11,320 bases of DNA, taken from assembly GCA_947174155.1 (NCBI GenBank), contig CAMWHX010000013.1, positions 1 through 11,320 on the forward strand. The letters are read 5' to 3'. The DNA is from an uncultured Porphyromonadaceae bacterium. Its GTDB lineage: Bacteria; Bacteroidota; Bacteroidia; Bacteroidales; Muribaculaceae. The notes below the pieces were generated by a model. That model was not told the DNA's origin and ran no database searches. It saw only the letters and a program-made list of their open reading frames with translations. The translations under genes and the position numbers were made by a program. Below, piece after piece: positions 1 through 6,401 of this stretch; position 1 is the first letter of the stretch, and every line of letters starts with the position of its first letter.

Positions 1-20
1 TCAATGACCTAAAAAGGAAA

Positions 21-60
21 GGCTGCGCCGTAAACCTTAATTACGACACAGCCTCTTTTT
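21..60 (+). terminator. Rho-independent terminator of an unseen upstream gene
   Basis: GGCTG (21-25) pairs with CAGCC (49-53) and CGTAA (29-33) with TTACG (41-45). The 13-position stem has two C-A mismatches and a 7-base loop, and TCTTTTT follows at 54-60. An A-rich stretch precedes the stem, so it could also work on the other strand. The gene it serves lies outside the window. Confidence 0.7.
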
Positions 61-65
61 GTATA

Positions 66-139
66 TCAGAAGTTAAACCTTATCCCGCCGATGGTGATGG
101 TCTTTTTTGGGAAAGCGGGAGAGTAGGTAATCGCCACTT
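66..139 (+). pseudogene. rrf: 5S rRNA, 3' half only (5'-truncated remnant)
   Basis: The stretch carries the hallmark 3' part of bacterial 5S rRNA in the right order: CAGAAGTTAAACC (66-78), CGCCGATGGT (86-95) and GGGAGAGTAGGT (117-128), then CGCC. A normal 5S gene of about 110 nt ending here would begin near base 27. Bases 1-65 instead hold an unrelated terminator hairpin. They lack the CGAAC loop sequence just before CAGAAGT, and they lack a strand complementary to the 3' end (GGTAATCGCC). The 5' half is therefore deleted, displaced upstream of the window by an insertion, or lost by misassembly. A terminator follows directly, as behind an rRNA operon. The identity as 5S-derived sequence is firm; whether it is a relic or an artefact is open. 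Confidence 0.75.
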
Positions 140-142
140 TAC

Positions 143-174
143 AAAAAGCCGATCCCAAAAGGGTCGGCTTTTTT
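143..174 (+). terminator. Rho-independent terminator behind the 5S fragment
   Basis: GCCGA (148-152) pairs with TCGGC (164-168) and CCC (154-156) with GGG (161-163), with T153 bulged and an AAAA loop. A143-147 can pair with the T run at 169-174. This is a canonical intrinsic terminator immediately behind the 5S remnant. Confidence 0.85.
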
Positions 175-301
175 GCTGGCGCAAGCGCCAGCTGCGGGGG
201 ACGGACTCGCGTCCGCGCTGCGGGGGACGGACTCGCGCCCGCGGCGCGTGGGGACGGAGACGCGCTTGCGCCTGCATTGGGTCGCGGGCGCTTGCGCCCG
301 C
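175..301. repeat. GC-rich tandem and palindromic intergenic repeat block
   Basis: Three kinds of structure are packed into 127 bases. First, a palindrome with 8-bp arms around AA (175-192). Second, two tandem 26-base units (191-216 and 217-242) differing only at 212/238, with a degenerate third relative near 245-264; the first unit contains the hairpin CGGAC-TCGC-GTCCG (202-215). Third, a palindrome with 8-bp arms around TT (284-301). The core GCGC-WW-GCGC recurs three times, the middle copy being at 262-271. There is no coding potential here. It looks like a REP/BIME-type dispersed repeat, but I cannot test for copies elsewhere in the genome. Confidence 0.8.
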
Positions 302-328
302 ACGGTGCGAGTAGTTATGCCTTTTTGC

Positions 329-359
329 TTGCAGGGTTGAAATTATTTTTGTAAATTTG
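329..359 (+). promoter_or_regulatory. Bacteroidetes-type promoter of the arg operon
   Basis: TAAATTTG (352-359) matches the Bacteroidetes primary sigma -7 consensus TAnnTTTG. TTG at 329-331 serves as a -33 element with a 20-bp spacer. Transcription would start near 364-368, giving an untranslated leader of about 100 nt before the first ATG at 468. It lies just downstream of the repeat block and is the only good promoter I see before argG. Confidence 0.7.
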
Positions 360-363
360 TGGC

Positions 364-425
364 GTTTTTACAGGTTTAAGCATCTTCGGCGCGTATACCG
401 GAGTGTTTTCTTGGTTTTTACAGGT
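364..425 (+). promoter_or_regulatory. 12-bp direct repeat pair in the arg operon leader (candidate operator)
   Basis: GTTTTTACAGGT occurs exactly twice, at 364-375 and 414-425, with starts 50 bp apart. The first copy sits at the predicted transcription start and the second well inside the leader. Near-integral helical spacing would suit a regulator bound at both sites, but no regulator is encoded in the window. That they are operators is inference. Confidence 0.35.
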
Positions 426-467
426 CGACCGCAGGGAGTGCTTGCGGTCATATCATCATATCTTCTA

Positions 468-1085
468 ATGAATATTAACGACATTACTGTCAAGTTTGCC
501 GAGCCGGAGCAGGCCAAGTATGCCGACGTCATCGTGCGTCTGATTTATGAGTCCGCGTTGCAACGCGGTACCGGTATCGCCAAACGTTCGCCGGAATACA
601 TCGCTCAGAAGATTACGAGTGGTAAGAGTGTTGTCGCCCTACATGGCGACCGCCTGGTCGGGTTCAGCTATATCGAGAGCTGGGGTCACGGCGATTATGT
701 GGCCACTTCGGGTCTTATCGTAGATCCCGAGTATCGTCATCTCGGTCTGGCGGCGGCTATCAAGTCGCGAACATTCGAGTTGGCTCGCTTGCGTTTCCCC
801 TTTGCCAAACTCTTCTCCATCACCACCTCGCTGCCGGTGATGAAGCTCAATTCCAAGATGGGCTATAAGCCGGTAACCTTCTCCGAGCTCACCGATGATG
901 ATGAGTTCTGGCGTGGTTGTGAGGGGTGTCGTAATTATGATATCTTACAGCGTAATAACCGCAAGATGTGTCTCTGTACCGGTATGCTCTATGATCCCAA
1001 GCAGCCGCTTCCGCAGGAGAAACGTCCCAATCCCTATATTTTGAAGCTGAAAAACCGTATCAACCGGTTGCTCCATATCAAGTAA
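468..1085 (+). CDS. GNAT-family N-acyltransferase, probable N-acylglutamate synthase (ArgA function)
   Basis: A 205-residue protein of the GNAT fold. The acyl-CoA-binding motif A is at about residues 82-101 (GLIVDPEYRHLGLAAAIKSR), with R90-x-x-G93 as the pyrophosphate loop. It lacks the kinase-like domain of classical ArgA. Established knowledge: in Bacteroides a GNAT gene next to argG is the proposed glutamate N-acylating enzyme that opens arginine synthesis. The position here, first in a complete arg operon that otherwise lacks this step, supports that role. Residues 151-170 hold four cysteines (CX2C, then CXC), which could bind metal. I chose the ATG at 468 because upstream in-frame starts overlap the promoter and encode a basic, non-conserved tail. 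The gene ends in tandem TAA TAA. Succinyl-CoA or acetyl-CoA as acyl donor cannot be told from sequence. Confidence 0.8.
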   Translation: MNINDITVKFAEPEQAKYADVIVRLIYESALQRGTGIAKRSPEYIAQKITSGKSVVALHGDRLVGFSYIESWGHGDYVATSGLIVDPEYRHLGLAAAIKSRTFELARLRFPFAKLFSITTSLPVMKLNSKMGYKPVTFSELTDDDEFWRGCEGCRNYDILQRNNRKMCLCTGMLYDPKQPLPQEKRPNPYILKLKNRINRLLHIK

Positions 1086-1113
1086 TAATTTGGGAGAGGT
1101 TAAAAGTCAGATT

Positions 1114-1153
1114 TACCTGTGAAGTTACACACAACTTCATAACTTCATAGGTA
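1114..1153 (+). promoter_or_regulatory. Inverted repeat with alternative pairings upstream of argG
   Basis: Bases 1114-1126 can pair with 1141-1153 over 13 positions (12 Watson-Crick and one G-U). An alternative 7-bp hairpin pairs TGAAGTT (1120-1126) with AACTTCA (1133-1139), because AACTTCAT is tandemly duplicated at 1133-1148. The two folds exclude each other. No T-run follows, so it is not a standard terminator. The 102-base gap between the GNAT gene and argG holds nothing else I recognise. Confidence 0.5.
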
Positions 1154-1187
1154 CTAATCTTAAATGAGATAATAAGTTTCTACATAT

Positions 1188-2402
1188 ATGTCAAATACTG
1201 GTAAGAAGAAGGTCGTACTGGCCTTCAGCGGCGGCCTCGACACTTCGTTTGCCGTCAAGTATCTCTCGGAAGAACTCGGTTATGAGGTTCACACTGCTAT
1301 CGCCAATACCGGCGGTTTCACCGACGAGGATCTCGCGATAATAGCTGAGAAATCGCGTAAACTCGGAGCCGCCTCCCATGTGGCTCTCGACATCACGCAG
1401 GACTACTACGACAAGAGTATCAAGTATATGGTAGCCGGCAATGTGCTTCGCAACGGCACCTATCCCATCTCCGTGAGCTCCGAGCGTATCTTCCAGGCCA
1501 TCGCCACCATCGAATATGCCAAGAAGATCGGTGCGGATGCCATCGCACACGGTTCGACCGGCGCCGGCAACGATCAGGTGCGTTTCGACCTCACCTTCCA
1601 GATCCTTGCTCCCGAGATTGAGATCATCACCCCGACCCGCGACCTCACACTGACCCGTGAGTATGAGATCGACTACCTCAAGAAGCATGGCTACGAGGCT
1701 GACTTCAAGAAGATGGAATATTCGATCAATAAGGGTCTGTGGGGCACCTCAATCGGAGGCAAGGAGACCCTGCGTTCCGGAGAGACCCTCCCCGAGGAGG
1801 CATATCCCTCGCAGGTCACTGCCGAAGGTCCCGAGAAACTGACTATCGAATTTACCGAGGGTGAGATCTCTGGTGTCAACGGTAAGCACTATGACGACAA
1901 GATAGAGGCTATCCGTGAGGTGGAGCGTATCGGCAGTCGCTACGGCATCGGCCGCGACATGCACATCGGCGACACCATCATCGGTATCAAGGGGCGTGTA
2001 GGTTTTGAGGCCGCCGGTCCGATTCTGATCATCGCCGCCCACAAGATGCTCGAAAAGCACACCCTGACCAAGTGGCAACAGTATTGGAAAGACCAGGTGG
2101 GGACGTGGTATGGTATGTTTCTCCACGAAGCGCAGTATCTGGAGCCTGTGATGCGTGACATTGAGAAGATGCTGGAAAGCTCGCAGCGCAACGTCACCGG
2201 TACAGTTGAACTTCAACTTCGTCCCTACTCCTACACCTTGGTGGGTGTAGACTCCCCCTACGACCTGATGAAGACTGACTTCGGTGAGTATGGTGAGATC
2301 AACAAAGCTTGGAGCGCTGACGATGTCAAGGGCTTCACCAAGATTCTGGGTAACCAGATGAAGATATACTACAACAATCAGGTCAAAAACGGAAAGGCCT
2401 GA
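1188..2402 (+). CDS. argG: Argininosuccinate synthase
   Basis: A cytoplasmic enzyme that joins citrulline and aspartate with ATP to give argininosuccinate, AMP and pyrophosphate. The 404-residue length is normal for the family. The N-terminal ATP pyrophosphatase loop reads AFSGGLDTS (residues 12-20). The nucleotide/citrulline-binding segment HGSTGAGNDQVRFD is at 121-134. The C-terminal multifunctional domain is complete, with the segment RPYSYTLVGVDSPYDLM near the end. The gene follows the GNAT gene after a 102-base gap containing a hairpin, and argC begins two bases after its TGA stop. ATG at 1188 puts the P-loop at the usual distance from the start. No frameshift or missing motif is seen. 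Confidence 0.97.
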   Translation: MSNTGKKKVVLAFSGGLDTSFAVKYLSEELGYEVHTAIANTGGFTDEDLAIIAEKSRKLGAASHVALDITQDYYDKSIKYMVAGNVLRNGTYPISVSSERIFQAIATIEYAKKIGADAIAHGSTGAGNDQVRFDLTFQILAPEIEIITPTRDLTLTREYEIDYLKKHGYEADFKKMEYSINKGLWGTSIGGKETLRSGETLPEEAYPSQVTAEGPEKLTIEFTEGEISGVNGKHYDDKIEAIREVERIGSRYGIGRDMHIGDTIIGIKGRVGFEAAGPILIIAAHKMLEKHTLTKWQQYWKDQVGTWYGMFLHEAQYLEPVMRDIEKMLESSQRNVTGTVELQLRPYSYTLVGVDSPYDLMKTDFGEYGEINKAWSADDVKGFTKILGNQMKIYYNNQVKNGKA

Positions 2403-2404
2403 TC

Positions 2405-3391
2405 GTGGCTAAGGTAGGAATCATCGGAGGCGCCGGCTACACGGCCGGTGAACTCCTGCGCCTGCTGGTCAATCATCCGCAGGCGGAGATCGTATTTGTG
2501 CATTCCACCAGCAACGCCGGGCATCTCCTTAGCGACGTCCACACCGGTCTGCACGGAGAAACCGATATGCGTTTTAGTGACTCGCATCCACTCAATGAGA
2601 TCGACGTTCTCTTCCTGTGCAGTGCGCATGGTCACAGCCGTAAGTTCTGGGAGGAGAATGAGCGACCTGCCTGTCTTAAAGTCATCGACCTGGCGCAGGA
2701 CTACCGCGATCAGAGCGAAGGGTATGTCTACGGACTCCCCGAGGTGAACCTCAATAGGATCAAGAAAGCCGACAGCGTGGCCAATCCGGGGTGTTTTGCT
2801 ACTGCCATCCAGCTCTCCCTGCTCCCCATAGCAGCAGGCGGATTCCTCCCCGTCGGAGAGGATATCCATATCGTGGCTCTGACGGGTTCCACGGGAGCCG
2901 GTGTAAAGCCGGGTGCGACCACTCATTTCAGCTGGCGTACCGACAACCTGTCGGTCTACAAGCCCTTCGGCCATCAGCATCTCAAGGAGATCGGTATGAC
3001 GCTCGAATCGCTTCAACCCGGCCACGGATGTCGACTGACCTTCATCCCGATGCGCGGCGACTTCGCCCGTGGCATCTTCGCTACCGTCACCCTGCGTACA
3101 CCGGAGCGTGACGGACGGGTGATGACCGCAGAAGAGGTGACGGAGCTTTACCGCAGCTACTACGCCGAGGCTCCCTTCGTAGTGGTGAGCGACAAGGCGA
3201 TAGACCTCAAGCAGGTGGTCAACACCAATAAGGGGATACTGCATATCGATACCGACGGTGACCGCATGCTCGTCACCTGCGCCATCGACAATCTCCTTAA
3301 AGGTGCCTCCGGCCAGGCGGTACAGAATTTCAACCTCCTGCTGGGCTTGGACCAGAGGGAGGGCCTTCGCCTAAAAGGCGGAGCCTTTTAG
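2405..3391 (+). CDS. argC: N-acetyl/N-succinyl-gamma-glutamyl-phosphate reductase
   Basis: Reduces the acylglutamyl phosphate made by ArgB to the semialdehyde with NADPH. The 328-residue protein opens with the Rossmann loop GIIGGAGYTAGE (residues 5-16) and has the catalytic cysteine C130 in ANPGCFATAIQL. The long conserved segment TGSTGAGVKPGATTHFSWR follows, and DNLLKGASGQAVQNFNLLLG lies near the C terminus. The start is GTG, two bases after argG, and gives the expected N terminus. The last residues LRLKGGAF correspond to the family ending LRLKxxAF, so TAG at 3389-3391 is a true stop. The codons for the C terminus and the stop lie inside a perfect 12-bp inverted repeat, which is unusual. In Bacteroidales the in vivo acyl group is expected to be succinyl. 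Confidence 0.96.
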   Translation: MAKVGIIGGAGYTAGELLRLLVNHPQAEIVFVHSTSNAGHLLSDVHTGLHGETDMRFSDSHPLNEIDVLFLCSAHGHSRKFWEENERPACLKVIDLAQDYRDQSEGYVYGLPEVNLNRIKKADSVANPGCFATAIQLSLLPIAAGGFLPVGEDIHIVALTGSTGAGVKPGATTHFSWRTDNLSVYKPFGHQHLKEIGMTLESLQPGHGCRLTFIPMRGDFARGIFATVTLRTPERDGRVMTAEEVTELYRSYYAEAPFVVVSDKAIDLKQVVNTNKGILHIDTDGDRMLVTCAIDNLLKGASGQAVQNFNLLLGLDQREGLRLKGGAF

Positions 3392-3394
3392 GCG
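3368..3394 (+). repeat. Perfect 12-bp hairpin containing the argC stop codon
   Basis: CGCCTAAAAGGC (3368-3379) and GCCTTTTAGGCG (3383-3394) are exact inverted repeats around GGA. The right arm contains the argC stop TAG. A T-rich but interrupted tract follows (AATTTTGAATTTTG), so it could act as a weak terminator, a processing site or an mRNA 3'-end stabiliser inside the operon. Confidence 0.75.
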
Positions 3395-3395
3395 G

Positions 3396-3516
3396 AATTT
3401 TGAATTTTGAATTTGGGAGGCGCCCCGGTCTCGAATAATCGAGACAAATCGGGATTAATCCCGGTTAATCGAGGGCTCTCCAACAATTCAAAATTCAACA
3501 TTCAAAATTCAAAATT
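3396..3516. repeat. 121-bp element with 17-bp terminal inverted repeats between argC and argD
   Basis: AATTTTGAATTTTGAAT (3396-3412) is the exact reverse complement of 3500-3516. The right side is an array of the heptamer ATTCAAA: copies start at 3486, 3493 (last base C), 3500 and 3507, plus a partial ATT. Inside lie two further perfect palindromes: GTCTCGA-ATAA-TCGAGAC (3428-3445) and CGGGATTAATCCCG (3450-3463). TAATCGAG occurs twice (3436-3443 and 3466-3473). There is no convincing coding sequence. The form resembles a small non-autonomous or REP-like intergenic element; no transposase or target-site duplication is evident. Confidence 0.65.
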
Positions 3517-3523
3517 AACAAAG

Positions 3524-4663
3524 GTGAATTTATTCAAGGTTTATTCTCTATATGATATTGAGCCGGTGAGGGGTAGCGGCTCTTATGTGTATACCGTCGA
3601 CGGAACCGAGTATCTTGATCTCTATGGAGGCCATGCCGTCATCTCCATCGGCCATGCCCATCCCCGCTATGTGAAGGGGATATCAGACCAGGTGGCAAAA
3701 CTCGGATTCTATTCCAACTCCGTGCGTAACTCCCTCCAAGAGAAGCTGGCAGAGCGGCTCGGACGTATCTCGGGGTATCCCGACTACGCTCTCTTCCTCT
3801 GCAACTCCGGCGCGGAGGCCAACGAAAACGCCATCAAGCTCGCCTCCTTCGCTACCGGACGCAAGCGCCTGCTTGCCTTCGGCGGAGCCTTCCACGGACG
3901 TACCTCCGGAGCGGTGGCAGCTACCGATAATCCCAAGATTCGCGCCCCCTTCAATGACACCGACAATGTCGATTTCCTACCCCTCGGTGATCGCGATGGC
4001 GTGGCGAAGGCCCTCTCCGGTGGGGAATATGCCGCCGTCATCATCGAGGGTATACAGGGTGTCTCAGGTATCCACGAACCCGGTGACGATTTCCTACGGT
4101 GGTTGCGCGAAGAGTGTGACCACACAGGGACCAAGCTGATACTCGACGAGATACAATCCGGCTACGGGCGTACAGGAAAATTCTTCGCTCACCAATACGC
4201 CGGTATCCGCCCCGACATCATCACCTGCGCCAAGGGGATAGCCAATGGGTTTCCGATGGGTGCGGTCCTTATCGCCCCCGATATCGAAGCCGGGCCCGGT
4301 ATGCTCGGCACCACGTTCGGAGGCAATCACCTCGCCTGTGCCGCCGCGCTCGCCGTGCTCGAAGTGATGGAGGATGAGACCCTCGTGGACAATGCCGCCG
4401 AGACGGGGGAGTATCTTATGGGCAAGTTGCGCGAGATCCGGGGAGTCAGCGACGTACGCGGGCGCGGACTCATGATCGGATTCGAGGTCGAGGGTTGGAG
4501 TGGGAGTGACCTGCGCCGCGCCCTCCTCTTCGACAGCCGGATATTCACCGGAGGTGCCGGAGCGTCCACCGTCCGTCTGCTCCCCGCCCTCGGACTGAGC
4601 CGTAAGCAGGCTGATCAGTTTCTTGAAGCCCTGCGCAAAACCATCACAAAGACACAGAAATGA
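3524..4663 (+). CDS. argD: Acetylornithine/succinylornithine aminotransferase
   Basis: A PLP-dependent class III aminotransferase that converts the acylglutamate semialdehyde to acylornithine with glutamate as amino donor. The 379-residue protein has SGAEANE (95-101), FHGRT (123-127), the PLP-contacting aspartate D208 in LILDEIQSGYGRTG, and the Schiff-base lysine K237 in AKGIANGFPMG. I chose GTG at 3524 because NLFKVYSLYDIE then aligns with the short N terminus usual in Bacteroidales. The longer reading from TTG at 3407 would translate the inverted-repeat element into 39 low-complexity residues with no family match. The stop overlaps the argF' start (ATGA), which suggests translational coupling. 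As the first gene after the repeat element, its expression could be tuned by that element. Confidence 0.94.
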   Translation: MNLFKVYSLYDIEPVRGSGSYVYTVDGTEYLDLYGGHAVISIGHAHPRYVKGISDQVAKLGFYSNSVRNSLQEKLAERLGRISGYPDYALFLCNSGAEANENAIKLASFATGRKRLLAFGGAFHGRTSGAVAATDNPKIRAPFNDTDNVDFLPLGDRDGVAKALSGGEYAAVIIEGIQGVSGIHEPGDDFLRWLREECDHTGTKLILDEIQSGYGRTGKFFAHQYAGIRPDIITCAKGIANGFPMGAVLIAPDIEAGPGMLGTTFGGNHLACAAALAVLEVMEDETLVDNAAETGEYLMGKLREIRGVSDVRGRGLMIGFEVEGWSGSDLRRALLFDSRIFTGGAGASTVRLLPALGLSRKQADQFLEALRKTITKTQK

Positions 4664-5613
4664 GAAAATTCACCAACGTCCACGATATCGGGCCCCTCGA
4701 CAAGGCCCTCGCCGAAGCGCGCGATATCAAACGTGACCGCTTCGCATATACAGACTTGGGGCGTAACCGCACCCTCCTGATGCTCTTCTTCAACTCCTCT
4801 CTGCGCACACGCCTCTCCACACAGAAGGCGGCGATGAACTTGGGTATGAACACTATGGTGCTCGACGTCAATCAAGGGGCATGGAAGCTGGAAACGGAGC
4901 GCGGTGTCATCATGGATGGTGACAAGGCCGAACATCTGTTGGAGGCGATTCCCGTCATGGCCTCTTACTGCGACATCATCGGTGTGCGCGCCTTCGCCGG
5001 TCTGACTGACCGTCAGGCTGACTACGACGAGAGGGTCATACAGCAGTTTATCGACCATTCAGATCGTCCTGTATTCAGCATGGAGGCCGCCACGCGCCAC
5101 CCCCTGCAATCCTTCGCCGACCTGATTACCATAGAGGAGTTCAAGACCAAGGAGCGTCCCAAGGTCGTAATGACCTGGGCACCCCATCCCAAGGCCCTCC
5201 CGCAAGCAGTGCCCAACTCCTTCGCAGAGTGGATCAACGAAACCGACTATGACTTCGTGATTACCCATCCCGAGGGATATGATCTGGATCCCGCCTTCAC
5301 CGGGCGTGCCAAGATCGAGTATGACCAGCGCAAGGCCTTCGAGGGGGCAGACTTCATCTACGCCAAGAACTGGTCAGCCTACACCGGCGACAACTACGGA
5401 CGCGTGCTAAGCACCGACCGCGACTGGACGGTAGACAGCGAGAAGATGGCGCTGACCGACAACGCCCGCTTCATGCACTGTCTCCCCGTGCGCCGCAACA
5501 TGATCGTCACCGATGAGGTCATTGAATCCGCGGCCAGCATCGTAATCCCCGAGGCCGCCAACCGCGAAATCTCGGCGCAGACGGTGCTCAAACGTATGCT
5601 CGAATCGCTATGA
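4660..5613 (+). CDS. argF': N-succinylornithine carbamoyltransferase-type enzyme (ArgF')
   Basis: Transfers the carbamoyl group to acylated ornithine to give acylcitrulline, replacing the usual ornithine carbamoyltransferase. The 317-residue sequence has the carbamoyl-phosphate loop FNSSLRTR (44-51), HPLQSFADL (147-155), KNW around K236 and HCLPVRRN (273-280). By recall it aligns closely and without gaps with Bacteroides fragilis N-succinylornithine transcarbamylase. Residue 90, proline in that enzyme and glutamate at the equivalent position of Xanthomonas N-acetylornithine transcarbamylase, is alanine here (GCC, 4927-4929). Lack of glutamate favours succinylornithine as substrate, but this is inference. 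The start overlaps argD and the stop overlaps the argB start, both as ATGA. Confidence 0.93.
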   Translation: MRKFTNVHDIGPLDKALAEARDIKRDRFAYTDLGRNRTLLMLFFNSSLRTRLSTQKAAMNLGMNTMVLDVNQGAWKLETERGVIMDGDKAEHLLEAIPVMASYCDIIGVRAFAGLTDRQADYDERVIQQFIDHSDRPVFSMEAATRHPLQSFADLITIEEFKTKERPKVVMTWAPHPKALPQAVPNSFAEWINETDYDFVITHPEGYDLDPAFTGRAKIEYDQRKAFEGADFIYAKNWSAYTGDNYGRVLSTDRDWTVDSEKMALTDNARFMHCLPVRRNMIVTDEVIESAASIVIPEAANREISAQTVLKRMLESL

Positions 5614-6401
5614 ACAGCAGAGCGACCCAACCGGTGGAGGTAGTCAAGATAGGTGGCAACGTGATCGACTCCCCCGAAGCCCTCGACAGTTTCCTGCGTG
5701 ACTTCGCCGCCATGCCGGGACGCCGGGTGCTCATCCACGGAGGTGGCAAGGAGGCTACCCGCATGTGTCGCGAGATGGGTATAGAGACCAAGATGATCGA
5801 CGGGCGCCGCGTCACCGACGCCGACACCCTGGAGATCGTCACTATGGTCTATGCCGGACTCATCAACAAGAGAATCGTGGCGCGCTTGCAGGCCCTCGGA
5901 TGTGACGCCGTAGGTCTGACAGGCGCCGACGGGAATGCCATACCCGCCACGCGCCGCCCCGCCAACCCCATCGACTTCGGTTTTGTCGGGGATATCGACC
6001 CCGCCAAGGTGTCGGACGACTTCCTCGGACTCCTCCTCGACAGCGGGAGGGTCCCCGTCGTGTGTGCGATATGTCACGACGAGGGGGGGACACTGCTCAA
6101 CTGCAACGCCGACTCCGTGGCCGGAGCCGTCGCCACGGCCCTCAGCCGCATAGCCCCGGTGCGCCTCACCTACTGCTTCGAGCGCCCCGGAGTAATGGCA
6201 GATCCCGAGGATGACACAACCCTCATCCCCCTGGTGACCCGCGAGTCGTTTGAGACTCTGAAAGGGGAGGGGACGGTCAGCGGTGGAATGCTCCCCAAGA
6301 TAGAAAATGCCCTGCGGTGTGCCGAAGCCGGAGTGGAGGAGGTGCGCATATGTCGTGCCGAGGCCCTGCGCGGTGACACCGGGACTATCATAAGGAAGTG
6401 A
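5610..6401 (+). CDS. argB: Acetylglutamate kinase (N-acylglutamate kinase)
   Basis: An amino-acid-kinase-fold enzyme that phosphorylates N-acylglutamate with ATP, the second step of the pathway. In 263 residues it shows VVKIGGN with K13, the glycine-rich HGGGKEA (43-49), GRRVT with R67, LNCNADSVAGAVA with N166 and D168, and SGGMLPKI with K230. These correspond to the known substrate and phosphate contacts of the family. No N-terminal helix extension of the arginine-inhibited hexameric type is seen, so feedback inhibition by arginine through that mechanism is not predicted. ATG at 5610 overlaps the argF' stop. argB lies late in the operon although it acts early in the pathway. Confidence 0.95.
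   Translation: MNSRATQPVEVVKIGGNVIDSPEALDSFLRDFAAMPGRRVLIHGGGKEATRMCREMGIETKMIDGRRVTDADTLEIVTMVYAGLINKRIVARLQALGCDAVGLTGADGNAIPATRRPANPIDFGFVGDIDPAKVSDDFLGLLLDSGRVPVVCAICHDEGGTLLNCNADSVAGAVATALSRIAPVRLTYCFERPGVMADPEDDTTLIPLVTRESFETLKGEGTVSGGMLPKIENALRCAEAGVEEVRICRAEALRGDTGTIIRK

Noticed and set aside
191..264. CRISPR-like array in the GC-rich repeats
   Set aside because: Units are directly adjacent with no unique spacers, and no cas genes are present.
357..467. N-terminal extension of the GNAT protein from TTG at 357
   Set aside because: That codon lies inside the promoter -7 motif, so the extension could not be transcribed from this promoter.
1173..1180. TAAGTTTC as a promoter for argG
   Set aside because: It lacks the final G of TAnnTTTG, has no -33 partner and would start transcription at or past the ATG.
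2378..3244. Long antisense reading frame opposite argC
   Set aside because: It runs opposite a well-supported enzyme gene, its product shows no recognisable motif, and GC-rich coding DNA commonly leaves such open frames.
3407..3523. N-terminal extension of ArgD from a TTG codon
   Set aside because: The 39 extra residues are a translation of the inverted-repeat element, and the family N terminus begins at the GTG at 3524.
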